Shown: positions 1-7,507 of the stretch, one piece after another
Numbering within the stretch: the stretch's first letter is position 1
How the letters are laid out: every line of letters starts with the position of its first letter
Assembly: GCA_016936575.1 (NCBI GenBank)
Contig: JAFGXQ010000072.1
Span: 1 to 40,757 of the forward strand
Length of the DNA stretch: 40,757 bases
DNA from: Deltaproteobacteria bacterium
GTDB taxonomy: Bacteria; Myxococcota_A; Polyangia; JAAYKL01
Direction of reading: 5' to 3'
Notes under the pieces: model-generated
Seen by the model: only the letters and a program-made list of their open reading frames with translations
The model's database searches: none
Told to the model about the DNA's origin: nothing
Translations under genes and position numbers: made by a program

Positions 1-22
1 CTAGTTAAAAAAGGAAAAGCTC

Positions 23-241
23 ATGCAAACGATTAGTGTATCCGGCGACGCGATAGTGCGTTCCACCTTCCTGCCCATTGGGTACTTCGGTGCCGACAGT
101 GCCGGCGGCAGTGCAGAGCTGCTGGGGGATTTGGAATGCTACTCCAACAAATCCAGCGGATCCTATACCGGGTTTGTCGATAACAGCACCGGAAGCATGT
201 CCATTTCTGAAGTCACGCCCCCGCCGCCTTATAGTTGGTAG
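23..241 (+). CDS. Small hypothetical protein (72 aa), doubtful
   Basis: The reading frame begins just after an in-frame stop at 2-4. Its ATG at 23 follows the purine-rich stretch AAAAAAGGAAA at a plausible ribosome-binding distance, which argues for a short independent gene and not the tail of a longer one. The 72-residue product has no signal peptide or membrane segment. It is rich in Ser and Gly and ends in a proline run followed by YSW. It converges on the lipoprotein gene whose stop is at 275. I recognise no family. An antisense frame of similar length exists, so coding status is uncertain. Confidence 0.35.
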   Translation: MQTISVSGDAIVRSTFLPIGYFGADSAGGSAELLGDLECYSNKSSGSYTGFVDNSTGSMSISEVTPPPPYSW

Positions 242-247
242 AGAACC

Positions 248-280
248 GCCCCTACACATCAACGCATCAACGCTTCAACA
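248..280. repeat. Short direct repeats next to a GCCCCTACA motif
   Basis: CATCAACG occurs twice in tandem at 257-264 and 265-272, followed by the degenerate copy CTTCAACA at 273-280. The 9-mer GCCCCTACA at 248-256 lies just before and recurs at 13232-13240 beside a palindromic element. The repeats run into the stop codon of the lipoprotein gene. This may be the end of a degraded dispersed repeat, but the evidence is thin. Confidence 0.3.
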
Positions 281-1750
281 CGGACAATCTGCTTTGGGAA
301 TACGAATTTCGTACACGAACCAGTCGTCATCAATTTTGTACATCAGTTTGTTGTGACCTAAAAATTCCGGAATGCCGTCGTGGTCAATATCGATAGCTTG
401 GATTGCGTCTCGATTGTCGATGAACGGGTCTTGAAAAAAGTCGGTGGGATACCCCAGGTCGAAGAGCACGCCTTTTTGAACATGGTAGAACCCCAAAAGA
501 CTGCCGAAAAAATCGCCGCAACCCTTTCCCGCTGAAATCGTCGCTGAGGCAAAACGTCGGTTACCCTTTGGACTTTTATACATTCGGGCAGTTGCCTGTG
601 GCTCGTACGATGTCCATTGCTTACTGTGTCCCGCATCGGAAAATGCCTGTTGCAGAATTTTGTAGTCTTTGCGACGTCGCATTCGTTTTCTTATATTGGC
701 TATTTCACTACGATTCAACTTTTGAGAGAGATACACTTCAGGAGGGCGAGATTTCATCGGGGTCGCCCAGAGAGCGCCTTTTCTCGAGGATTTTAGCATT
801 CCGGTGAGATACACACTGTCGGATTGGTCTGCCATTTCCCACAGGGCTTCTCCCATTTCAACCTCGGTGTATCCTTTATCGACCCAATAGGAACGCGCCC
901 CGGAATGAAGCTGGTATCTGGCAATGGCGCGCGCGCTGGTGACACGCAAGATTTCAGTGCTGCCGTCTTCAAACCCAACGATGAATTTTTTTTTTATCAA
1001 TCGACGGAACTGTTTTTTCATTTCTTCTTTTCGAACCGGTTTAATTGCGGTGGATTCGTTTACAAAAAGCGCCCCTTTTTTATCGAGCGATGACTGCGAA
1101 AAGACAATGTAGCGATCATCGAGTACCAGGTAAAAATCTTTCAGCAGTTTCTGCTGCTGTTTTTGCTTTTCATTGTTCGCCTGGTGCGAAGACTTTTGAG
1201 AAGTGGATTCAGTGGCAATTCGAATGGTGTTGTCTTCTGTGACGAGTACTATTGTTTTATCCTGAGTGAGTTGTTGGTCGTTAACTGTCGCTTTGTATGT
1301 CATCTGAATGGTGGAAATGCCCGGCAGCACCTGCACAGAAACGTTTTCAGTGCGGACATTCCGCAATGATTGAAATGTGGTTTCCTGTCGGTGCAACCAT
1401 TGATCGCGTACAAACCGGAACGTGACATCGTTTTTTTTTTCGATACCGTCGAATCTCGTTGCGTACAGAGATTCGTACCCCGGAAAATCGTTGTTCTGTT
1501 GTACCAGCTCCCATTGTCGCAAAAATTCTAACGATGTCAGCTCGGTAATGTCTTTATTGAGAAATTGGTCCCCGACGGAACTTCGGCTGGTTGATGTGTC
1601 CTCCAGATGCTTCCTGGCAACAGCCGGGGAGGATGTCACCGGTTCTGCGGGCATGTCGTCGTTACATGCGTGAAGTGCGAACAATGAGAATACTGCTGCG
1701 GTCAGTGTCGGCCGCGTGCCGGTCGCGAACCAGGCAAAAGTCGATTTCAT
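275..1750 (-). CDS. Predicted lipoprotein with NTF2-like region and C-terminal DxDxDG motif
   Basis: The ATG at 1750 is preceded by AAAGGAA at good spacing, and a promoter lies further upstream. Residues 1-28 form a hydrophobic signal ending in a weak lipobox, Leu-His-Ala-Cys29, so the protein is probably lipid-anchored. The stretch around residues 70-190 (a Trp/Tyr-rich 'FLRQW...YESLYATRF' pattern followed by beta-rich sequence) resembles NTF2/SnoaL-like domains of envelope proteins. A Lys/Gln-rich linker follows. The C-terminus contains DIDHDGIPE, an FG-GAP or calcium-loop type motif, and ends in the dipeptide-spaced cysteines of CPC. No enzymatic residues are evident. The function is unknown; a structural or sensory envelope role is inferred. 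Confidence 0.75.
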   Translation of the reverse strand: MKSTFAWFATGTRPTLTAAVFSLFALHACNDDMPAEPVTSSPAVARKHLEDTSTSRSSVGDQFLNKDITELTSLEFLRQWELVQQNNDFPGYESLYATRFDGIEKKNDVTFRFVRDQWLHRQETTFQSLRNVRTENVSVQVLPGISTIQMTYKATVNDQQLTQDKTIVLVTEDNTIRIATESTSQKSSHQANNEKQKQQQKLLKDFYLVLDDRYIVFSQSSLDKKGALFVNESTAIKPVRKEEMKKQFRRLIKKKFIVGFEDGSTEILRVTSARAIARYQLHSGARSYWVDKGYTEVEMGEALWEMADQSDSVYLTGMLKSSRKGALWATPMKSRPPEVYLSQKLNRSEIANIRKRMRRRKDYKILQQAFSDAGHSKQWTSYEPQATARMYKSPKGNRRFASATISAGKGCGDFFGSLLGFYHVQKGVLFDLGYPTDFFQDPFIDNRDAIQAIDIDHDGIPEFLGHNKLMYKIDDDWFVYEIRIPKADCPC

Positions 1751-1793
1751 TCGATTCCTTTCAACCCGTAGTTACTGGCGGAATTCGTTCTCT

Positions 1794-1821
1794 TATATAT
1801 CAGGTGAAAAATATTGGTCAA
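1794..1821 (-). promoter_or_regulatory. Sigma-70-like promoter for the lipoprotein gene
   Basis: Read on the minus strand, TTGACC (1821-1816) is followed after 16 bp by TATATA (1799-1794), close to the sigma-70 consensus. Transcription would begin near 1786, leaving a leader of about 35 nt before the AAAGGAA ribosome-binding site and the ATG at 1750. Confidence 0.55.
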
Positions 1822-1898
1822 CCCATGTGTGGGAAAATGTGGACATATGTAGTATAGTGTGTTAAGTTTGCCATAAGGAGAGTTCTGAGAGGTTGAAT

Positions 1899-2942
1899 AT
1901 GAAACCAAAAATGACGCCGAAAATGACGCCGAATAAACCAAAAAAAGTACGCAGAAACCGGCGTATACAACCGCGTAAAAAAGTGAATGCGAACCGGGTG
2001 TCCCTGCGCATTCGGGTGTCTCGCAGCGCAGACCGATGGGGGGCCGTTTTTCGAACGTTTGCATTGGGGGTGAGGATGGTTTCCCGCATGGGACGGCAGA
2101 AACTGGCATCTCTTCGCCTGGGCGAATATGCGCGAGCGTGGAACGGACAGGTTGCAGCGTGGATGAAGCAGCGCGGATGGCCGTTGCTGGTTGTCGGCGT
2201 GCGTCTGTTGGGAACAAACCTGCGCGCACTGTTTTCGAAAGAACGACGTCGAAAAATAATGATTCAAAGTCTATGGGTTCGCGCCGAGCTGCACAGGCTG
2301 GTGCGCGCGCTACGAAACAGAAAAGGGCTGCCGGTTGGGGAATTCATACGACACCCCAGACAATGGATGACTTTTTTTGATCCGCGAGTGGTGCGCCTGG
2401 AAGCGCCCAACCGGTTCCTATTGCATTCGTTGATGATCACATTGCTGTTTACGGGGATTGCGGTGACCGCGTTTGCGGTGGCTGCTTCAGTCAAACAATC
2501 TCCGTCTACGGTTGAGGATGATATTGCCAGTGGAAGCGAAGACGCCATTGCGACAGAATCGCTGACGGCGGACGCCGCGCGTGAGGCGTGGCTTGAGGAG
2601 GGTGACGCGGCGAAGGTAAAGAAGAATACCCCGTCTGAAAAGAAGCCGACTGCGCTGCCTTCGGATTTTTACAATCCGATATATGTGTTTACGCAAGCGC
2701 AGCCAAAGCAGGTGCGCGTCTATCCCTTGGCGACCCCTCCCGGGATTGTTGTGAATATTCAGGGAATCGAGGAGCCCGAGGAGAGCGCGGAGCAGATGGT
2801 GGGAGAAGATGAGCGCATTCAGAAAGTAAAACGGGTGGTGACCTCGACAGGGGTACGTTACATCATTCGATTAACTTATCCGATTCAGCGCATTGAGGGT
2901 CATGTGGAAGGGAATGTGATTACCGTCAGTCCGTTGGAGTAA
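1899..2942 (+). CDS. Single-pass membrane protein with C-terminal AMIN-like domain
   Basis: The ATG at 1899 has GAGAGG six bases upstream, so it is preferred to the TTG at 1893. The 347-residue product starts with about 170 very basic residues, including the Met-Thr-Pro repeats of the N-terminus. A hydrophobic segment at about 173-197 is followed by an acidic linker. The last 80-90 residues are beta-rich, with a strand pattern (VRYIIRLTYPIQRIEGHVEGN) like the AMIN domains found in peptidoglycan amidases and secretins. The basic N-terminus should be cytoplasmic and the AMIN-like domain periplasmic. A role at the cell wall or a secretion complex is inferred. The 3' end overlaps the convergent Nudix gene by 17 bp. 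Confidence 0.7.
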   Translation: MKPKMTPKMTPNKPKKVRRNRRIQPRKKVNANRVSLRIRVSRSADRWGAVFRTFALGVRMVSRMGRQKLASLRLGEYARAWNGQVAAWMKQRGWPLLVVGVRLLGTNLRALFSKERRRKIMIQSLWVRAELHRLVRALRNRKGLPVGEFIRHPRQWMTFFDPRVVRLEAPNRFLLHSLMITLLFTGIAVTAFAVAASVKQSPSTVEDDIASGSEDAIATESLTADAAREAWLEEGDAAKVKKNTPSEKKPTALPSDFYNPIYVFTQAQPKQVRVYPLATPPGIVVNIQGIEEPEESAEQMVGEDERIQKVKRVVTSTGVRYIIRLTYPIQRIEGHVEGNVITVSPLE

Positions 2943-3408
2943 CCTGAACGCTGGATTGAATGATAGGTTGAAACGCATCAATGCGCTTGAACGCCTTAAG
3001 AATTGCCCGGGTTCGTTTGGTTAGCCTGTTCTGAATCGCATCTTCAAACAGATGTTTGTAAGGTACGAGTTTGAAACCGAAGCTTTCCTCTGCATCTGCG
3101 ATGAGCCGATCGAATTCATCTTTCTGTATAGTCAATCGAAACAGAAAATGTGTTGTACCCGCAACGTCGACTTTAAAAGGAGCCGGATTCGCTGCTTTCG
3201 CATACTTCGCCAGAAACCCGGTGGATTCCTCTTCTGCCAATTCTCTAACAAGAGCATCCAGCGCGCGTTCATCGGTTTCGAGATGGCCACCCAGTAGTTC
3301 GAGTTTCATATTCTTTTGCGGGTGCCGGGGCGCGCGTTTACTCGACATTAAAATGTAATTCTTGTTTTGGTCTTCGACAACCACCAGCACCTTCGCGATG
3401 CAAACCAT
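2926..3408 (-). CDS. Nudix hydrolase
   Basis: The 160-residue protein carries a Nudix box near residues 41-63: Gly, five residues, Glu, seven residues, then Arg-Glu-Leu-x-Glu-Glu. This supplies the metal-binding glutamates, with Ser in place of the usual late Gly. Nudix enzymes hydrolyse nucleoside diphosphates linked to another moiety; the substrate cannot be read from sequence. The N-terminal KVLVVVEDQNKNYILMSSKR pattern is typical of the Nudix fold's first strands. The ATG at 3408 has AAGGAA six bases upstream. It appears to be transcribed alone, and its end overlaps the convergent AMIN-like gene. Confidence 0.85.
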   Translation of the reverse strand: MVCIAKVLVVVEDQNKNYILMSSKRAPRHPQKNMKLELLGGHLETDERALDALVRELAEEESTGFLAKYAKAANPAPFKVDVAGTTHFLFRLTIQKDEFDRLIADAEESFGFKLVPYKHLFEDAIQNRLTKRTRAILKAFKRIDAFQPIIQSSVQVTPTD

Positions 3409-3567
3409 GATGTTTTCCTTTCAGAACAGCCGAATTGTTTTTGATTTGAGGACACGCGATTGATTGTAGATCGATAGGACAGCGCATCAACACCAATACT
3501 TTTTTTGTAAAATGAAATGAATCATGCGCGTCGAGAAAAAGATATTTTGAAGAATGTTGCATCCGGA

Positions 3568-4611
3568 CTAATCGTTCAGGTCGATGGCTTCTTTTACGTG
3601 TTTGGTGTTGGTGAACGATGCGATGTGGATCATGGCGTCGCCCTTGTTGACCAATGGTATGGTACTCATGCCGATGATAATGCCGCCATCATCTGCGCGA
3701 ATTTCCACTTCTCCCCTTCCGAACGGGTCGCTGATAACGGCAAGCCGTTCGTTTTCTTTGACCTCGTCGCCGATTCTTTTTGATGCGATGAACGACCCGC
3801 TATGTGCTGCACGCACCCAATAGCTACCTTTGGCGACAAACGTTTTACCGGCGGGCTTTGAAGACGATTTTCCGGGAGGTAACATGCTGATATGGCGCAT
3901 TACTGAAAGACATCCGCGTACCCCCGCACGGATGACGGATTCGTTGAAGCGCAATGCTTCTCCGCCTTCAAAAAGCAGGGTAGCAACTTTTCGTTTTCGG
4001 GCGGCTTCGCGCAATGAACCGTCCCGCAGGGATGAATCAATCACCACGGGCACACCAAATCCTTTGGCCAGCGCCGCGGTTTGCGGGTCGTCTAGACACG
4101 CTCGAATCTGCGGCAGATTGGTGCGATGAAGCCCACCGGTATGCAGATCAATGCCGTGTGTGCATTGACTGACAATCTGTTTCATGAAGAGATGCGCGAT
4201 TCTGGCCCCCATGGAGCCTTTCGCATTTCCGGGAAAGCATCGGTTCAGATCTCGTCGATCGGGAAGGTAACGGCTTTTGTTGTTGAAACCGAATATATTT
4301 ACCACCGGAATGAGTATCAGCGTGCCGTGCAGCTTTTTCAGTAACGCGGTTTTCTGAAAAATGCGTTTGATGATCTCGATGCCGTTGATTTCGTCTCCAT
4401 GTATTGCGGCGCTGATAAACAGTGTCGGGCCGCCCAGTTTTCCGCAGATGATTTCAACGGGAATATTCAATTGCGTGTAATCAAACAGGGAAGCCGCTTC
4501 CAGCTGTATCTGTGTGGACTCTCCGGGGCGCACATACGTTTTTCCGATTTTGAAAGATTTGTTGCGATTGTCAGATGATGAATGCATGAGTGGTTCAGTT
4601 GTCTTTGTCAT
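3568..4611 (-). CDS. Succinylglutamate desuccinylase/aspartoacylase-family zinc deacylase (AstE-like)
   Basis: This M14-type metalloenzyme homologue has the expected zinc ligands: His71 and Glu74 in HGDE and His157 in DLHTGG. Glu215 in the FEGGE motif is the likely catalytic base. An Arg/Asn-rich segment (DRRDLNRCFPG) matches the substrate-binding loop, and a C-terminal beta domain follows, as usual in this family. Such enzymes cleave N-acyl-amino acids or remove terminal glutamates. The start is uncertain: ATG at 4611 is used here, with TTG 4632 and ATG 4587 as alternatives. The first two overlap the end of the RimK-like gene, implying translational coupling. The substrate is probably a product of the neighbouring ligase. 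Confidence 0.85.
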   Translation of the reverse strand: MTKTTEPLMHSSSDNRNKSFKIGKTYVRPGESTQIQLEAASLFDYTQLNIPVEIICGKLGGPTLFISAAIHGDEINGIEIIKRIFQKTALLKKLHGTLILIPVVNIFGFNNKSRYLPDRRDLNRCFPGNAKGSMGARIAHLFMKQIVSQCTHGIDLHTGGLHRTNLPQIRACLDDPQTAALAKGFGVPVVIDSSLRDGSLREAARKRKVATLLFEGGEALRFNESVIRAGVRGCLSVMRHISMLPPGKSSSKPAGKTFVAKGSYWVRAAHSGSFIASKRIGDEVKENERLAVISDPFGRGEVEIRADDGGIIIGMSTIPLVNKGDAMIHIASFTNTKHVKEAIDLND

Positions 4612-5815
4612 CGCGGAAATGGGCCGCTTCAATGTCAGAGGCTTTCAGTTTTTTCAGTTTTGGTTTGCGGCGCCGACGGGTTTTTTCGGGAACTAAGTCT
4701 CTCATTGATTGAAGTCTACCGAAGCAAAGCAGCCTATCGTTCGCCTGTAAGTCCCGGCTGCTGCTCGGATTGGGAATCACTTTTCCATCCCGATGCAGCG
4801 TGAGAATATTAATATCTTTTTCGCGCAGACCGGATTCAGTGATCGTTTGCCCCACATATTCCGACCCTTTGGGAATGAAAATTTCGGTAACGCCGTATCC
4901 TCGGCTGACCGTGAGTCGTTGCCGCAAGTCAATTTCAGGAAAATCAACCTGCGCTGCAATGTAGTCGATAATGGAACCTGCAATGTCCAGCTTGGTGCAA
5001 CCCTCAATTCCTTCAAGTCCGGGAGACGAATTGATTTCCATGACCTGAGGACCTTCCTGGCTTTCCAGCATATCCACACCGGCCACGCCGAGCCCCATCA
5101 GTTTGGTTGCGCGAATTGCGGTATCCGCGTATGTGTCGTCGAGTTTCACCATCTCTGCTTTTCCGCCTCGGTGAATGTTACTGCGAAACTCCTGGCCTTT
5201 GGCCACCCGGCGCATGGCGGCGACCACCTGATCGCCGACCACGATGGCGCGAATGTCTTTGCCTTTGCTTTCGGCAACGAATTTCTGCAGCAGAATATTT
5301 TGCTTCTGGCTCTGTAGCAGTTCGATGATGGAGGTGGCAACTTCCTCCGTGTGTGCCAGCAATACGCCGATGCCCTGCGTTCCTTCGAGCAGTTTAATCA
5401 CCAGCGGCACGCCGCCGACGCGATTGATGGCAGGGAGTACATCGTACTGGTTTTTTACAAAAGAGGTAGCCGGAATGCCGATCTTGTGTTTGCTGAGAAT
5501 CTGAAATGATCGGAGTTTGTCCCTCGAATTGATAATTCCGTCGGCGGAGTTCACACAGAAGACATCCATCTGCTGAAACTGACGAACCACCGCGGTCCCG
5601 AAATAGGTAATCGATGCGCCGATTCGGGGCAAGACCGCATCGTAATGGCTGAGTCGCTTTCGTTTGTAGAATAAATCCGGTTCTTCTTCTTCGAGATCAA
5701 TCGCAAACCTGAGCGTATCGAGTATTTTTACTTTGTGCCCGCGGTTTTTGGCGGCCTCAAACAAGCGTAACGTGCTATAACTTTTGGTTTCTCTAGATAA
5801 AATAGCCAATTTCAT
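4595..5815 (-). CDS. rimK: RimK-family alpha-L-glutamate ligase fused to an RCK_C (TrkA_C) domain
   Basis: Residues 1-295 are a RimK-type ATP-grasp ligase. Lys141 and the following EGTQGIG form the nucleotide-binding loop, and Glu260/Asn262 in MEINSSPG are metal ligands. RimK adds glutamates to ribosomal protein S6 in Escherichia coli. Residues about 305-372 (GYGVTEIFIPKGS... through NDRLLCFG) look like a TrkA_C/RCK_C regulatory domain, which usually binds small ligands. A basic Lys/Arg tail follows. At 406 residues it is about 100 longer than plain RimK. The start overlaps the upstream protease gene by ATGA. The fusion suggests ligand-controlled glutamylation; this is inference. Confidence 0.88.
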   Translation of the reverse strand: MKLAILSRETKSYSTLRLFEAAKNRGHKVKILDTLRFAIDLEEEEPDLFYKRKRLSHYDAVLPRIGASITYFGTAVVRQFQQMDVFCVNSADGIINSRDKLRSFQILSKHKIGIPATSFVKNQYDVLPAINRVGGVPLVIKLLEGTQGIGVLLAHTEEVATSIIELLQSQKQNILLQKFVAESKGKDIRAIVVGDQVVAAMRRVAKGQEFRSNIHRGGKAEMVKLDDTYADTAIRATKLMGLGVAGVDMLESQEGPQVMEINSSPGLEGIEGCTKLDIAGSIIDYIAAQVDFPEIDLRQRLTVSRGYGVTEIFIPKGSEYVGQTITESGLREKDINILTLHRDGKVIPNPSSSRDLQANDRLLCFGRLQSMRDLVPEKTRRRRKPKLKKLKASDIEAAHFRDDKDN

Positions 5816-6273
5816 TTCAAAGTATCCTTTTCGCCGGCTCGTTTGTTCCCCAGGAATGAATGACCGGGGTCCACCAGGAAACGCTTGCGAAGACTTTCTC
5901 TTCCCAGGAGCATTCGGAAACCCATGCTGGAACGGTTGGTCAGTGTTACTTCAATGGACCAATGCTCACCAAGTAGTTCAACCGAAGTAACAATTACCGG
6001 ACGTTTCTCCACATGGCCGTTGGAGCTTTTAATTTCTCTGAATTCGAGCACCTTGGCGCGGCAATGAACTGAATCGCGGATGTTTCTCTGGTGGGTATGC
6101 ACTTCGAACAGGACATCCGTGCCCGAGGCGGTCTCCTGATAGCGCAGATGAACCGCATGGAGGGTGGACGAGCGCGCACCGGTATCGACCTTTGCTTTTA
6201 TTTTCGGAATTTCCAGTTCGGGAAGCGAGACCCATTCTCGCCAGCCGGTCGTTTTTTTCGCGCGTTTTTTCAT
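5812..6273 (-). CDS. RimB-like retropepsin-type aspartic protease (ATP-dependent zinc protease family)
   Basis: This 153-residue protein contains a retropepsin-like active-site triad, Asp-Thr-Gly, in KAKVDTGARSSTLHA, together with the family's downstream RPVIVTSVELLG and FRMLLGRESL patterns. The family (PF05618) sits beside RimK in many proteobacteria; in Pseudomonas the partner is called RimB and trims glutamate tails added to S6. Here it is first in a three-gene unit with RimK-like and AstE-like genes, overlapping the ligase start by four bases. The family's zinc-protease name is historical: the visible active site is of the aspartic type. Confidence 0.82.
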   Translation of the reverse strand: MKKRAKKTTGWREWVSLPELEIPKIKAKVDTGARSSTLHAVHLRYQETASGTDVLFEVHTHQRNIRDSVHCRAKVLEFREIKSSNGHVEKRPVIVTSVELLGEHWSIEVTLTNRSSMGFRMLLGRESLRKRFLVDPGHSFLGNKRAGEKDTLK

Positions 6274-6397
6274 GGTCTTATTAGAAAACGGTTTACCTCA
6301 GCCTATCCGGCGGTGCAATCCGAGAATACGAAAAACCCGAATTTGCATCGCCTCATTCCAGGAAAGGCAACGACTGGGCGGCGAAAAAGAAGAGATG

Positions 6398-7381
6398 TTA
6401 CGGATGTCCGTAGCGATTTAAAATGGTGTCAAGCATCTGGCTTTCGGCTTCGTTGATGATTTTGCGTGCGGGGTCTGCATCAAACCACGCCAGTGTGCGG
6501 CGAATTCCCTGATGAAACGGAATCGTTGCGCGAAATCCCGGCACGAACTGTTTGATTTTGCTATTGTCAAAGATGGCACTATGCGATTTGTCTCCCAGCA
6601 GAGTTCCCGTCATATCGGGAAACACGTTAGTGATGAAATCTGACGGAACATGTACGATGTGCGCCGCTTCACCCAGGGCGTGAGCTATGGTCTGGTAAAT
6701 CTGATCCCATGTGAGCAATTCATCTGATGTGATATGAAACGCATGGCCGATTGCCGCCGGGTTGCCGAGCAAGGGAATGAAACCTTTGGCAAAATCGTCC
6801 GCGTGAGTGACAGTCCACAGCGATGTGCCGTCGCCGTGAACCACAATTGGTTTTTTGTCCAGAATGCGTTTGGCCAGTGTGTAGCATCCCCAGCCGCCCA
6901 ACGCGATGGGGAAGAGCGTGTTGTACGTGAGTGAGGGACGAACCGTTACTGCCGGAAACCCGGTTTGCCGATAGGCTTCCTGAAGTTTTTCTTCGCAGAC
7001 GATTTTATTTCTGGAGTACTCCCAATACGGATTGCTGAGGGGGGTGGACTCCGTGATGATGGGGGTGGATGGCGGTTTCTGGTATGCCGATGCGGAACTA
7101 ATGAACACATACTGACTCGTATGCCCTTCAAAGAGACGAATATCTCGCTCAATGTCTTTAGGTGAAAACGCTATCCAGTTCACCACACTGTCATACTGTT
7201 CGTTTCGGATGGCTGATGAGACGGCGGATACATCGTTGATGTCGCAGGCGATGATTTTTGCGCCGGGGACCACCGAGCGGTTGCCTCGGTTCAGCAGAGT
7301 GAGTTCAATGCCTTGTGATACGGCCAGCGAACTCACTGCCGCACTGATATTTCCGGTTCCGCCGATAAAAAGTACTTTCAT
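6398..7381 (-). CDS. NAD(P)-dependent epimerase/dehydratase (extended SDR)
   Basis: The 327-residue protein starts with a Rossmann dinucleotide-binding motif, IGGTGNIS. It has the extended-SDR catalytic pair Tyr122-x3-Lys126 (in EYSRNK), with serines at 95-98 just before. The C-terminal half supplies the substrate pocket. Its closest look is to the epimerase subgroup with CSP41-like or sugar-nucleotide reductase members; the substrate cannot be assigned. The ATG at 7381 has AGGAG upstream. It stands alone between two 120-bp gaps (6274-6397 and 7382-7507) in which I see no other feature. Confidence 0.83.
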   Translation of the reverse strand: MKVLFIGGTGNISAAVSSLAVSQGIELTLLNRGNRSVVPGAKIIACDINDVSAVSSAIRNEQYDSVVNWIAFSPKDIERDIRLFEGHTSQYVFISSASAYQKPPSTPIITESTPLSNPYWEYSRNKIVCEEKLQEAYRQTGFPAVTVRPSLTYNTLFPIALGGWGCYTLAKRILDKKPIVVHGDGTSLWTVTHADDFAKGFIPLLGNPAAIGHAFHITSDELLTWDQIYQTIAHALGEAAHIVHVPSDFITNVFPDMTGTLLGDKSHSAIFDNSKIKQFVPGFRATIPFHQGIRRTLAWFDADPARKIINEAESQMLDTILNRYGHP

Positions 7382-7507
7382 ATGGGAGCTCCTATTTTTT
7401 TGCCTGAAGTTGTCGTCGATGCATGTAGTGTACCTGTTCAGGAGATGCGGCTCAATCGGTTAACCCGGCATGAGGCGAGGGGGCGAGTGTGAGTCAGCAG
7501 CGACAGT

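Noticed and set aside
1747..2267. Two minus-strand frames (160 and 149 codons) between the lipoprotein and AMIN-like genes
   Set aside because: They overlap the promoter region and the strongly supported plus-strand gene, and their sequences look like translated non-coding DNA.
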